From positions 1 through 34,105 of IMG/VR virus record IMGVR_UViG_3300027833_001226: DNA of 34,105 nt; one strand, given 5' to 3'. Below, piece by piece: positions 16,262-22,753 of this stretch (position 1 is the first letter of the stretch; each line of letters opens with the position of its first letter). Made by a program: the position numbers and the translations under genes. Under the pieces are notes generated by a model that was not told the origin of the DNA, searched no databases, and saw only the letters and a list, made by a program, of their open reading frames with translations. Source of the DNA: a virus.

Positions 16262-16580
16262 TTACAATCCTGATAAATGGTGCTTAATAAAAATAACTGG
16301 TACTGATCCTCATTACAGAGTGTTTGGCTCTTGGTCAGGCGGCTACTTAGATGGTGATTCGTGGCGTATGAATAGTGGTATCACTAGCGTCACTGAAGAC
16401 GATGATAAATACTATTTTAAGGGTTACTCTGGTTCAGTTTATGAATGTTATAAAGATATGTACGGTTCGACTGCGCATGGATATGGCGTAATTAAAAGTT
16501 ATTCTGATAAGACATATTCAGATCATTTTAATCTAATTGATGAACCTGAAAACATTATGGAAATGGATTGGATCATATGA
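16254..16580 (+). CDS. Unknown small phage protein (GTG start)
   Basis: A 108-residue product starting with GTG at 16254, with AGGA at 16242-16245 as ribosome site. It is rich in Tyr, Gly, Ser, Asp and Trp (FGSWSGGYLDGDSW, YYFKGYSGSVYECY), which suggests a beta-rich fold. No family recognised. The stop overlaps the sugar dehydrogenase start (ATGA at 16577). Confidence 0.6.
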   Translation: MTNYNPDKWCLIKITGTDPHYRVFGSWSGGYLDGDSWRMNSGITSVTEDDDKYYFKGYSGSVYECYKDMYGSTAHGYGVIKSYSDKTYSDHFNLIDEPENIMEMDWII

Positions 16581-17320
16581 GTATTCAAATTTTTGGTTAT
16601 GGGTTTGTTGGCAAAGCGCATGCATTAGCGTTTAGCCCAAACTATTCTATCTATGATCCAGCACTAGGTTATACAGAAATTGATGATGACGCTGATGCTG
16701 TAATCATTGCAGTATCCACACCTATCGAGCCTGTTCATAATGGCTGTGATATGGTCAACGTAATAGACGCAATATCAAAAGCACCATATGTACCAATTCT
16801 TATTAAGAGCACTATTAGTCTCGAAGGTTGGAGACAAATCAAAGTCCAATTCCCTGATAAAGATATTACTTTTTCGCCTGAATTTTTGAGAGCAGAATAT
16901 GCTATGGAAGATTTTAAGACACAAGAAGTGTGTTATGTTGGAGGTGATAATACTTTCTTTTGGAGTGACGTATTAACTACTCGCCTTGGAGTTAGAGTAG
17001 AGGTAGGTGAACCTGAAGCTTTGATTATTGCTAAATATATGCGTAATAGCTTTTTAGCCACTAAAGTTGCTTTCTTTAATCAAGTCTATGATTTATGCAA
17101 GAATCCAAACGTAGATGTTGATTACTCAGAGGTTTGCCACTTTATAACCGATGATTCTCGTATCGGCAACAGCCACACTTTTGTTACTGATGATCGCGGT
17201 TTTGGCGGACATTGTTTTCCAAAAGATGTAATGGCTATTATGGAAACAGCTTACGTATATGGGGACTACCTCTCTATTATAACTGAAGCTAAAAATTATA
17301 ATGATAGGATAAGAAAATGA
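16577..17320 (+). CDS. Short UDP-glucose/GDP-mannose dehydrogenase-like protein
   Basis: NAD-binding N-terminus (IFGYGFVGKAHA, residues 5-16), AVSTPIEP and KSTISLEG as in UDP-sugar dehydrogenases, FSPEFLRAEYAMED, and the catalytic-Cys motif GFGGHCFPKD (Cys213). At 247 residues it lacks the C-terminal UDP-binding domain of the usual 390-450-residue enzymes. It would oxidise a nucleotide sugar to a uronate if active, but without that domain the substrate may differ. ATG 16577 is preferred to TTG 16568 because of the ATGA overlap. It sits directly before a cytidylyltransferase (another ATGA overlap), so the two probably act on the same glycan pathway. Confidence 0.8.
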   Translation: MSIQIFGYGFVGKAHALAFSPNYSIYDPALGYTEIDDDADAVIIAVSTPIEPVHNGCDMVNVIDAISKAPYVPILIKSTISLEGWRQIKVQFPDKDITFSPEFLRAEYAMEDFKTQEVCYVGGDNTFFWSDVLTTRLGVRVEVGEPEALIIAKYMRNSFLATKVAFFNQVYDLCKNPNVDVDYSEVCHFITDDSRIGNSHTFVTDDRGFGGHCFPKDVMAIMETAYVYGDYLSIITEAKNYNDRIRK

Positions 17321-17733
17321 TTGTAGGAATTACTTTTAGCACCTTTGATTTGTTACATGCAGGACATGTGTCGATGCTTAGAGAAGCTAAAGCCCAGTGT
17401 GATTATTTGATCTGTGGATTACAAATGGATCCAAGCCAAGATCGAAAAGAAAAGAACGCTCCTGTACAAAGTATAGTTGAGCGTTATACTCAATTAAATG
17501 GTGTTCGATATGTGGATGAAATTATTCCATATAATGATGAAAAAGATGTCGAAGACCTATTGACAATGATGGATATTAATGTTAGAATATTAGGAGAAGA
17601 ATACAGAGATAAAGAGTTTACTGGTAAAGATATTTGTCGTAAGCGTGATATCGATTTGTATTTTAATAAAAGAGATCATCGGTTTAGTTCTAGTGATCTC
17701 AGAGCAAGGGTTTGTCAAGGAGAAAAGAAATGA
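17317..17733 (+). CDS. Glycerol-3-phosphate/sugar cytidylyltransferase-like protein
   Basis: A 138-residue nucleotidyltransferase with the HxGH signature (LLHAGH, His14 and His17) in the usual TFDLLHAGH context and a C-terminal SSSDLRAR that replaces the ISTT-R motif. The length matches TagD-type cytidylyltransferases, which join CTP to glycerol-3-phosphate or a related phosphate. Sequence detail cannot fix the substrate. ATGA overlaps with both the dehydrogenase before it and the small gene after it show tight coupling. Confidence 0.82.
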   Translation: MIVGITFSTFDLLHAGHVSMLREAKAQCDYLICGLQMDPSQDRKEKNAPVQSIVERYTQLNGVRYVDEIIPYNDEKDVEDLLTMMDINVRILGEEYRDKEFTGKDICRKRDIDLYFNKRDHRFSSSDLRARVCQGEKK

Positions 17734-17909
17734 CTGAAGGACCATTCAAATCTGCTTTTGACGCAGATAGTAAAGACGTAGTACGTCGAGAGATTACAAC
17801 ATACCGTGTGCGTGATGGCAGCATGGTAATGGAAACTGCAACACGTGATTATTATAAGTCTGGTGATTATCACGATACGGTTTCAACAACTCCGTTGGTG
17901 CCACGATGA
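17730..17909 (+). CDS. Small conserved-looking phage protein
   Basis: A 59-residue product. ATG 17730 is chosen because AAGGAGA lies 6-7 bases upstream and the start overlaps the previous stop as ATGA; an in-frame TTG at 17712 is not needed. The sequence is polar with Asp, Arg and Thr (FDADSKDVVRREITTYRV). It resembles short proteins I have seen in marine T4-like phages but has no named domain. Confidence 0.6.
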   Translation: MTEGPFKSAFDADSKDVVRREITTYRVRDGSMVMETATRDYYKSGDYHDTVSTTPLVPR

Positions 17910-18124
17910 GTAAACAATTAGAATTAGAACTTGGAGATGATTTGAATATTATAAGAAATGATATTTACGATACATCAAAAGCTATTAAAGAAGATACTTT
18001 AATGCTGGCTTTTCTTCGTAATAAAGCATATGATGAAGGCGAGTTTGTTTCGCGAATAGCAGATAGGTTTGAAAAACTTACAAGCGCTGCTCATAATCGC
18101 AAGCATTGGACAGGACACGAATAG
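17906..18124 (+). CDS. Small helical protein of unknown function
   Basis: A 72-residue product starting in an ATGA overlap at 17906. The sequence is charged and predicted mostly helical (LELELGDDLNIIRNDIYDTSKAIKED) with a His-rich tail. It may be a regulator or a partner of a larger protein, but no function can be assigned. Confidence 0.55.
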   Translation: MSKQLELELGDDLNIIRNDIYDTSKAIKEDTLMLAFLRNKAYDEGEFVSRIADRFEKLTSAAHNRKHWTGHE

Positions 18125-18319
18125 ATGGGATTCTATACCTTATTCTTAGTTACTGTTTTAGCATCGACTAATCCTGCTGGTAAAGCTGCTATCCATCACT
18201 CTAAAATAAATGCTTTTGAAACAAGATTACAGTGTGAAATGACTAAGATTATATTAGAACAAAAATACAAAATACCAGACGGATTAACATTTACATGTAT
18301 TAGAACGGACGAAGCATGA
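18125..18319 (+). CDS. Small exported protein candidate
   Basis: A 64-residue product that begins directly after the previous TAG; AGGA (18112-18115) supplies a site 9 bases upstream. The N-terminus (MGFYTLFLVTVLAS) resembles a short signal peptide, and two Cys residues in the mature part (QCEMTK and FTCIRT) could form one disulfide in the periplasm. No family recognised. Its stop overlaps the phosphomannomutase start as ATGA. Confidence 0.5.
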   Translation: MGFYTLFLVTVLASTNPAGKAAIHHSKINAFETRLQCEMTKIILEQKYKIPDGLTFTCIRTDEA

Positions 18320-19020
18320 AATACATTTTTGACGTTGACGGCACACTAACACCGAGCCGTGGCATTGTTGATACAGAATTTAAAGCTTGGTTTGATTCTT
18401 TTTGTTTAACTAACGATGTGTATTTAGTTACAGGTAGTGATAAAGCAAAAACTGTTGAACAAATCGGCGAAGGAACATACAATCTTTGCAAAAGAGTTTA
18501 TCAGTGTTCTGGATCTGACGTATATGAAGGTGATAAGCAAGTGCATTGCTCTGATTGGGAAGCACCAGCTTCCTTAAAAACAATTCTTGATGGTTGGTTA
18601 ATCGGTAGTAAATTTCCTCTTAGAACAGGAAACCATCTTGAAGAAAGACCTGGAATGGTTAACTTCTCTATAGTAGGTAGAAATGCTACTGCACAAGAAC
18701 GTAGCGAATATGTTAAATGGGATAAGGCACAACGGGAACGTGAAACAATAGCATATGTAGTTAATCATTATTATGATGATATTACTGCTACAGTTGGTGG
18801 TGAAACAGGAATTGATATTCATCCTACTGGTGCAGATAAGAGTCAGATACTTAAAGATTTCGATTCAAAGGATAATATACAATTCTTTGGAGATGCTATC
18901 TTTGAAAGTGGTAATGATTGGTCTATAGCACAAGCTGTTAATAAACGTAATTATAATGACAAGTCGCATCGTGTTAAAGACTGGCGTGACACTTGGACTA
19001 AACTAAGGAAATTTGTATGA
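18316..19020 (+). CDS. Phosphomannomutase, eukaryotic (HAD) type
   Basis: A 234-residue HAD-superfamily protein. The nucleophile motif is FDVDGTLTPSR (Asp6 and Asp8). The cap segment GNHLEERPGMVNFSIVGRNATAQER, in pieces, matches the mannose-phosphate-binding cap of eukaryotic PMM (the RNGMLNVSPIGR pattern). The C-terminal core has GIDIHPTGADKSQIL and FFGDAIFESGND as metal motifs. It would interconvert mannose-6-phosphate and mannose-1-phosphate for GDP-mannose synthesis. This HAD-type PMM differs from the usual bacterial ManB family. It overlaps neighbours on both sides by ATGA. A sugar phosphatase of the same family is the alternative. Confidence 0.75.
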   Translation: MKYIFDVDGTLTPSRGIVDTEFKAWFDSFCLTNDVYLVTGSDKAKTVEQIGEGTYNLCKRVYQCSGSDVYEGDKQVHCSDWEAPASLKTILDGWLIGSKFPLRTGNHLEERPGMVNFSIVGRNATAQERSEYVKWDKAQRERETIAYVVNHYYDDITATVGGETGIDIHPTGADKSQILKDFDSKDNIQFFGDAIFESGNDWSIAQAVNKRNYNDKSHRVKDWRDTWTKLRKFV

Positions 19021-19556
19021 TTAAAGATAATATACCGGAAATAACATTTCTTGCAAGAGTAGGTGATATTGAACCGGAAAGTGGTGGATGTTCTGTTGGT
19101 GGCAATTGGCTTCCAATTAAAACAACTGAAATGTTCGAGAACAAACGTGTGCTAATATTCTCTTTACCTGGAGCGTTTACTCCAACCTGTTCTGTTGAAC
19201 AGCTTCCAGCGTTTGAAGAAAACTATGACGCAATTAAAGATATGGGTATTGATGAAATCTATGTATCATCAGTAAACGATGGCTTTGTAATGAATGCTTG
19301 GGCAGATAAGCTTGGCATTAAAAACGTTAAAGTAATCCCAGATGGTAATGGCTTATTCGCCGATGCTCTTGGAATGCTTATAGATTTAAGTGTTATTGGA
19401 TTTGGTAAAAGATCAAAAAGATTTGCTGCTGTAATTAATAATAATGAAATTGAAAAAATGTTTGTAGAACCAGATGGTACTCGTGAAAACCAAGATCCGT
19501 ATGGAGTATCAAGTCCTGGATCAGTTATGACTTATCTAGCGTCTAAGGCTATTTAA
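19017..19556 (+). CDS. Peroxiredoxin, Prx5-like
   Basis: A 179-residue product with the peroxidatic motif PGAFTPTC (Cys58) in the form typical of the Prx5 group. Downstream, SVNDGFVMNAWAD and a final GSVMTYL segment also match the group. It would reduce hydrogen or alkyl peroxides using a thiol donor; the phage glutaredoxin about 1.5 kb downstream is one candidate donor (Prx5-glutaredoxin pairing is known in bacteria). Extra Cys25 (SGGCSVGG) could be a resolving residue. It starts in an ATGA overlap with the phosphomannomutase and ends one base before the next gene. Confidence 0.85.
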   Translation: MIKDNIPEITFLARVGDIEPESGGCSVGGNWLPIKTTEMFENKRVLIFSLPGAFTPTCSVEQLPAFEENYDAIKDMGIDEIYVSSVNDGFVMNAWADKLGIKNVKVIPDGNGLFADALGMLIDLSVIGFGKRSKRFAAVINNNEIEKMFVEPDGTRENQDPYGVSSPGSVMTYLASKAI

Positions 19557-20174
19557 ATGAAAATCAAGATCGGCTCTTATCCAACAAGGCTAGTATCTAA
19601 CGTGCACAGCCGTCATATGAATAATAAATATGGTTTTGCATGGCCTGAAACACAAGACTATGAAGACTACTATTTAGAAGCAATTGAAGATATGTTGCAA
19701 ACATTTTACAATTTCTTTAATTGGATTTGGTTTGATAGACGTGCACAGCAGATTAAAGTGCGTATTGATAAGAGCGACACGTGGAGCATGGATCACACCC
19801 TTTCTCATATTGTCCTGCCTATGCTTCAACAACTTCAAGAAACTAAACACGGTGCTCCTTTTGTAGATGATAAAGATGTACCAATGATACTACGTAGTAA
19901 AAGTGCTCCTCCAAAAGAAAATGAGTGGGATACAGATGATAATCACTTTAAGCGTTGGGATTGGGTCCTAGATGAAATGATCTGGGCATTTGAACAAAAG
20001 TGCCGAGATAATTGGGAAGATGATTATTACGGAGACTATATCGAGAATCAAAAGAATGGGCCAATGGCTGGTAGTTTTGAATGGATTGACCATGAAGGCA
20101 GAGCTGCGCACCAAGAACGAATGACAAATGGCTTCAGTCTGTTTGGGAAATATTACGAGGGACTTTGGGATTAG
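19557..20174 (+). CDS. Conserved T4-like phage protein of unknown function
   Basis: A 205-residue, Trp- and Asp-rich soluble product starting immediately after the peroxiredoxin stop. Segments such as KVRIDKSDTWSMDHTLSH, SAPPKENEWDTDDNHF and KRWDWVLDEMIWAFEQK look like a highly constrained globular protein. I recall similar proteins in T4-like marine phages without a known role. No catalytic motif is evident. Confidence 0.65.
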   Translation: MKIKIGSYPTRLVSNVHSRHMNNKYGFAWPETQDYEDYYLEAIEDMLQTFYNFFNWIWFDRRAQQIKVRIDKSDTWSMDHTLSHIVLPMLQQLQETKHGAPFVDDKDVPMILRSKSAPPKENEWDTDDNHFKRWDWVLDEMIWAFEQKCRDNWEDDYYGDYIENQKNGPMAGSFEWIDHEGRAAHQERMTNGFSLFGKYYEGLWD

Positions 20175-20179
20175 AATTT

Positions 20180-20347
20180 ATGAAAAAGGTATGGCGAATC
20201 TGGGCTAAGAGTCTAGGTGAGAAAGTAGGAGAAACTGATAAGCAAGCTGATGCGGTAGCTATTATCAGAACATTTTGGTGGATTGTTCATATCGCGACCT
20301 GCTTTATGATTATTATCCACAACGCAACAAAGTTAGGATGGATGTAA
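20180..20347 (+). CDS. Small single-span membrane protein
   Basis: A 55-residue product with a basic N-terminal half and one membrane helix (about 31-47, WWIVHIATCFMIIIHNA). ATG 20180 lies 5 bases after the upstream stop; an in-frame TTG at 20165 is an alternative. Function unknown. A role in membrane alteration or lysis timing is possible but there is no direct support. Confidence 0.5.
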   Translation: MKKVWRIWAKSLGEKVGETDKQADAVAIIRTFWWIVHIATCFMIIIHNATKLGWM

Positions 20348-20584
20348 TTGTTTACAATTGAAATGGATTGGGATGAAACCGCAATAACTATTTTAGATCG
20401 TACTGGTGAACAAGAAGATTTAGAAGTTATTATGTATGACGATGTATGTTACATCAGACAATGGGATGAGGATATTCAACGCCATCATCTAATAGTAGTA
20501 TCACCTGAAATGATGTTAGCACTTCACAGGGCATTCAATTTGCCTCAGGGTGCATACCTTTTAAAAACTGGAGAAAGAAAATGA
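20348..20584 (+). CDS. Unknown small acidic protein (TTG start)
   Basis: A 78-residue product. TTG 20348 is chosen because AGGA (20335-20338) lies 9 bases upstream and because the gene then abuts the previous stop; the next ATG (20363) has no ribosome site. The sequence is acidic at the N-terminus (IEMDWDETAITILDRT). No domain recognised. The stop overlaps the glutaredoxin start as ATGA. Confidence 0.55.
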   Translation: MFTIEMDWDETAITILDRTGEQEDLEVIMYDDVCYIRQWDEDIQRHHLIVVSPEMMLALHRAFNLPQGAYLLKTGERK

Positions 20585-20838
20585 TTACAATTTACGGTAA
20601 AGCCAATTGTGGGTTTTGCACAAAAGCTAAAGACTTCGCTGAACAAAGAATGCTAAAATACGAATATAAAGATGTTGGTATCAGTCAAGATACTCTAAAT
20701 GAATTAATCGATAGATCTTCTCAACCACCTAGAAGTGTACCACAGATATTCATTAACAACGATCACATCGGAGGTTATAGTGAACTTCTAAAGTATGTTG
20801 AAGATACAGGTTATAACCAAACAGGTTTAACTTTGTGA
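20581..20838 (+). CDS. Glutaredoxin
   Basis: An 85-residue glutaredoxin with the redox pair CGFC (Cys10, Cys13), the cis-Pro motif SVPQIFI (Pro54) and GGYSELLKY near the C-terminus. It is expected to pass electrons to the C-terminal CESC of the phage NrdA, and possibly to the phage peroxiredoxin. An ATGA overlap couples it to the upstream small gene. The gene ends just before the hairpin and promoter at 20842-20876. Confidence 0.93.
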   Translation: MITIYGKANCGFCTKAKDFAEQRMLKYEYKDVGISQDTLNELIDRSSQPPRSVPQIFINNDHIGGYSELLKYVEDTGYNQTGLTL

Positions 20839-20841
20839 AAA

Positions 20842-20876
20842 AAAGGGTTGACATTGAGTCAGCCCTTTGTTATAAT
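20842..20876 (+). promoter_or_regulatory. Fused terminator hairpin and sigma70-type promoter
   Basis: TTGACA (20848-20853), 17 bases, TATAAT (20871-20876). AAAGGGTTGAC (20842-20852) pairs with GTCAGCCCTTT (20858-20868): 11 pairs with one G-T, loop of five. The hairpin follows the glutaredoxin stop by 3 bases and contains the -35 box, so one element may end the upstream transcript and start the next. Confidence 0.82.
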
Positions 20877-20910
20877 AGAACTTATATAATGATGAAAGTG
20901 AGATTTACTT

Positions 20911-21351
20911 ATGTCTATGCATATGATCCGTGGCGTACAAGTACACGGCAAATCAAAAAATAAAAAGAAAGCCTTAACTGAAGCTCAGCTGCAGAAAATG
21001 CAAGTTGAGTGGCGTCAGTACAATAAGCGAATGCGAAAGCAACATAATCATTCTTTACAATTCAGTGAATTTAACGATTATGTATCATATCTTCGTGGTG
21101 AATATAAACCCAAAACTAAAAAGGAATTTGTACCATATGTCCAGAGTAAACCGCATGTCCGCAACACAACGCAGTATCCAAGCAGCACGGTCAAGACGTC
21201 GGACACAGTTCCAGGTGCTGGACGTCTCAAAGAAAACCCAAAATATACAGGAGATCTCATTGTTGGAATCGCAACCATGCACAAATCAAACGCCGTCCCA
21301 GTTATGCGAGGAACAAACGAAGCAACCGACATAGCAAGAATGGCTAAATAG
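20911..21351 (+). CDS. Basic phage protein of unknown function
   Basis: A 146-residue, strongly basic product (KSKNKKKAL, RQYNKRMRKQHNH, KPKTKKEF), with a low-complexity Thr/Ser/Pro-rich middle and a C-terminal GTNEATDIARMAK. Basic charge suggests nucleic-acid contact but no fold is recognised. First gene behind the fused hairpin-promoter. I recall similar proteins in T4-like marine phages. Confidence 0.6.
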   Translation: MSMHMIRGVQVHGKSKNKKKALTEAQLQKMQVEWRQYNKRMRKQHNHSLQFSEFNDYVSYLRGEYKPKTKKEFVPYVQSKPHVRNTTQYPSSTVKTSDTVPGAGRLKENPKYTGDLIVGIATMHKSNAVPVMRGTNEATDIARMAK

Positions 21352-21375
21352 TTTCATCTAATTACAAATTAACAG

Positions 21376-21404
21376 TTGACACTATCATGTTTATAGTGTA
21401 TAAT
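21376..21404 (+). promoter_or_regulatory. Sigma70-type promoter with inverted repeat in the spacer
   Basis: TTGACA (21376-21381), 17 bases, TATAAT (21399-21404). ACACTAT (21379-21385) and ATAGTGT (21393-21399) form a perfect 7-base inverted repeat running from the -35 to the -10, a position where a repressor would block polymerase. Confidence 0.83.
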
Positions 21405-21435
21405 GGTTATATAAAGTAAAACAAGGAAGAGACTA

Positions 21436-21636
21436 ATGCATACAAAAAACACATATCGGTTTAAAACTGAGGCACAAGCAATCAGTTTTGCAGATGCCGA
21501 AAAGGTATCATATGATCCTTCGTGCGATGTATATGTAACAGGTCCTTTCTTTGTAGATGAAGCGGTAGTTCTTAAAGATTTACCAATTGATAAATTTGAT
21601 ACCTACTGGGAAGTAGGAGTTGAGGTATATAAATGA
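21436..21636 (+). CDS. Unknown small protein upstream of DNA ligase
   Basis: A 66-residue acidic product with a good AAGGAAG upstream and a 4-base ATGA overlap with the ligase gene. Sequence features: FKTEAQAISFADAEKV near the N-terminus and a repeated Val/Asp pattern (YDPSCDVYVTGPFFVDEAVVL). No domain recognised. Confidence 0.55.
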   Translation: MHTKNTYRFKTEAQAISFADAEKVSYDPSCDVYVTGPFFVDEAVVLKDLPIDKFDTYWEVGVEVYK

Positions 21637-22751
21637 ATAATGTTATTGCGGGAACAGCACCACTGTATAAGCGAGACTCCAAGGGTGGGGTCAGAATGTG
21701 GCGTGGTGAAGTAAGTGAAGATAATGGTAGTTACTATTGGCGTGCTATTACTGGCCTTGAAGAAGGTAAGCAAGTCGAGTCTGGCTGGAAAATTGTAGAG
21801 CAAAAGAATGTTGGTAAAGCCAATGAAACATCTCTACAAGGTCAAGCAGAATCAGAGATGCTAGCAGACTTTAAAAAGAAGCTTGAGCGTGGTTATTTCA
21901 GATTAAAGTCTGATATCGATACATTCGATAAGATCAAACCAATGTTGGCTGCTAAGTACGAAGATGCTAAGTTTGATTGGGAAAACACTCAATATTTCTC
22001 TCAACCAAAACTAGATGGCATTCGATGTATTGCTCGTGCTAATGGTTTGTGGTCTCGTGCAGGTAAAGAAATAATTGGTGTGCCACACATCATGGATAAT
22101 CTCAGGCCTTTCTTTGCAGAAAATCCAGATGCTATTCTTGATGGCGAGTTGTATAACCACGATCTTAAGCATGACTTCAATAAGATTACATCGCTAGTTC
22201 GTAAAACAAAGCCAACTCCTTGGGATATTAAAGATGCAGCAAGACTAGTAAATTATCACGTATACGATATTATTAGCTCTAATGCAACGTTCGCTGATCG
22301 TAGTATGCTTCTACAAAATTTACGCTATACTTCAATTAGGATCGTATCAACTCGTGCTGTAGATAATCAACAAGAGTTAGATGATTTATATGGTGAATAT
22401 ACAGAAGATGGTTATGAAGGACAAATGGTTCGTACAAATTCTGTATATCAACAGAACAAACGATCAAAGTCGTTATTGAAGCGAAAAGAATTCATCACTG
22501 AAGAATTCAATGTGATCGCTGTAGAAGAAGGTAAAGGTAACTGGGCTGGACATATTAAACGTTTTGTATTACAAATAAACGGGCAAGAGTTTGGTGCAGG
22601 AGTAAGAGGTAATCAAGCGTTACTTGAAAGTATGTTTAAGTCTGGAGAAAAACCAGATTGGGCTACATTGCGCTACTTTCAATTAACTCCTGACGGTATA
22701 CCAAGGTTCCCAGTCGTAATCGATTGGGGTGTAGGACAACGAGAGGATTAA
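21633..22751 (+). CDS. ATP-dependent DNA ligase
   Basis: Seals nicks between Okazaki fragments. The adenylation core runs from about 95: KLDGIRC (motif I, Lys126 as AMP acceptor), LWSRAGKEI (motif Ia region), LDGELYNHD (motif III), EDGYEGQMVR (motif IV) and SLLKRKEF (motif V). The C-terminal OB-fold region holds GKGNWAGHIKRFVLQ. The 372-residue form is compact, shorter than T4 gp30. The first 90 residues (LYKRDSKGGVRMWRGEV, YYWRAITGLEEGKQVESGW) form an extra domain with WGR-like spacing of Trp and Gly. ATGA overlap with the previous small gene; SHMT follows at 22754. Confidence 0.9.
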   Translation: MNNVIAGTAPLYKRDSKGGVRMWRGEVSEDNGSYYWRAITGLEEGKQVESGWKIVEQKNVGKANETSLQGQAESEMLADFKKKLERGYFRLKSDIDTFDKIKPMLAAKYEDAKFDWENTQYFSQPKLDGIRCIARANGLWSRAGKEIIGVPHIMDNLRPFFAENPDAILDGELYNHDLKHDFNKITSLVRKTKPTPWDIKDAARLVNYHVYDIISSNATFADRSMLLQNLRYTSIRIVSTRAVDNQQELDDLYGEYTEDGYEGQMVRTNSVYQQNKRSKSLLKRKEFITEEFNVIAVEEGKGNWAGHIKRFVLQINGQEFGAGVRGNQALLESMFKSGEKPDWATLRYFQLTPDGIPRFPVVIDWGVGQRED

Positions 22752-22753
22752 AA

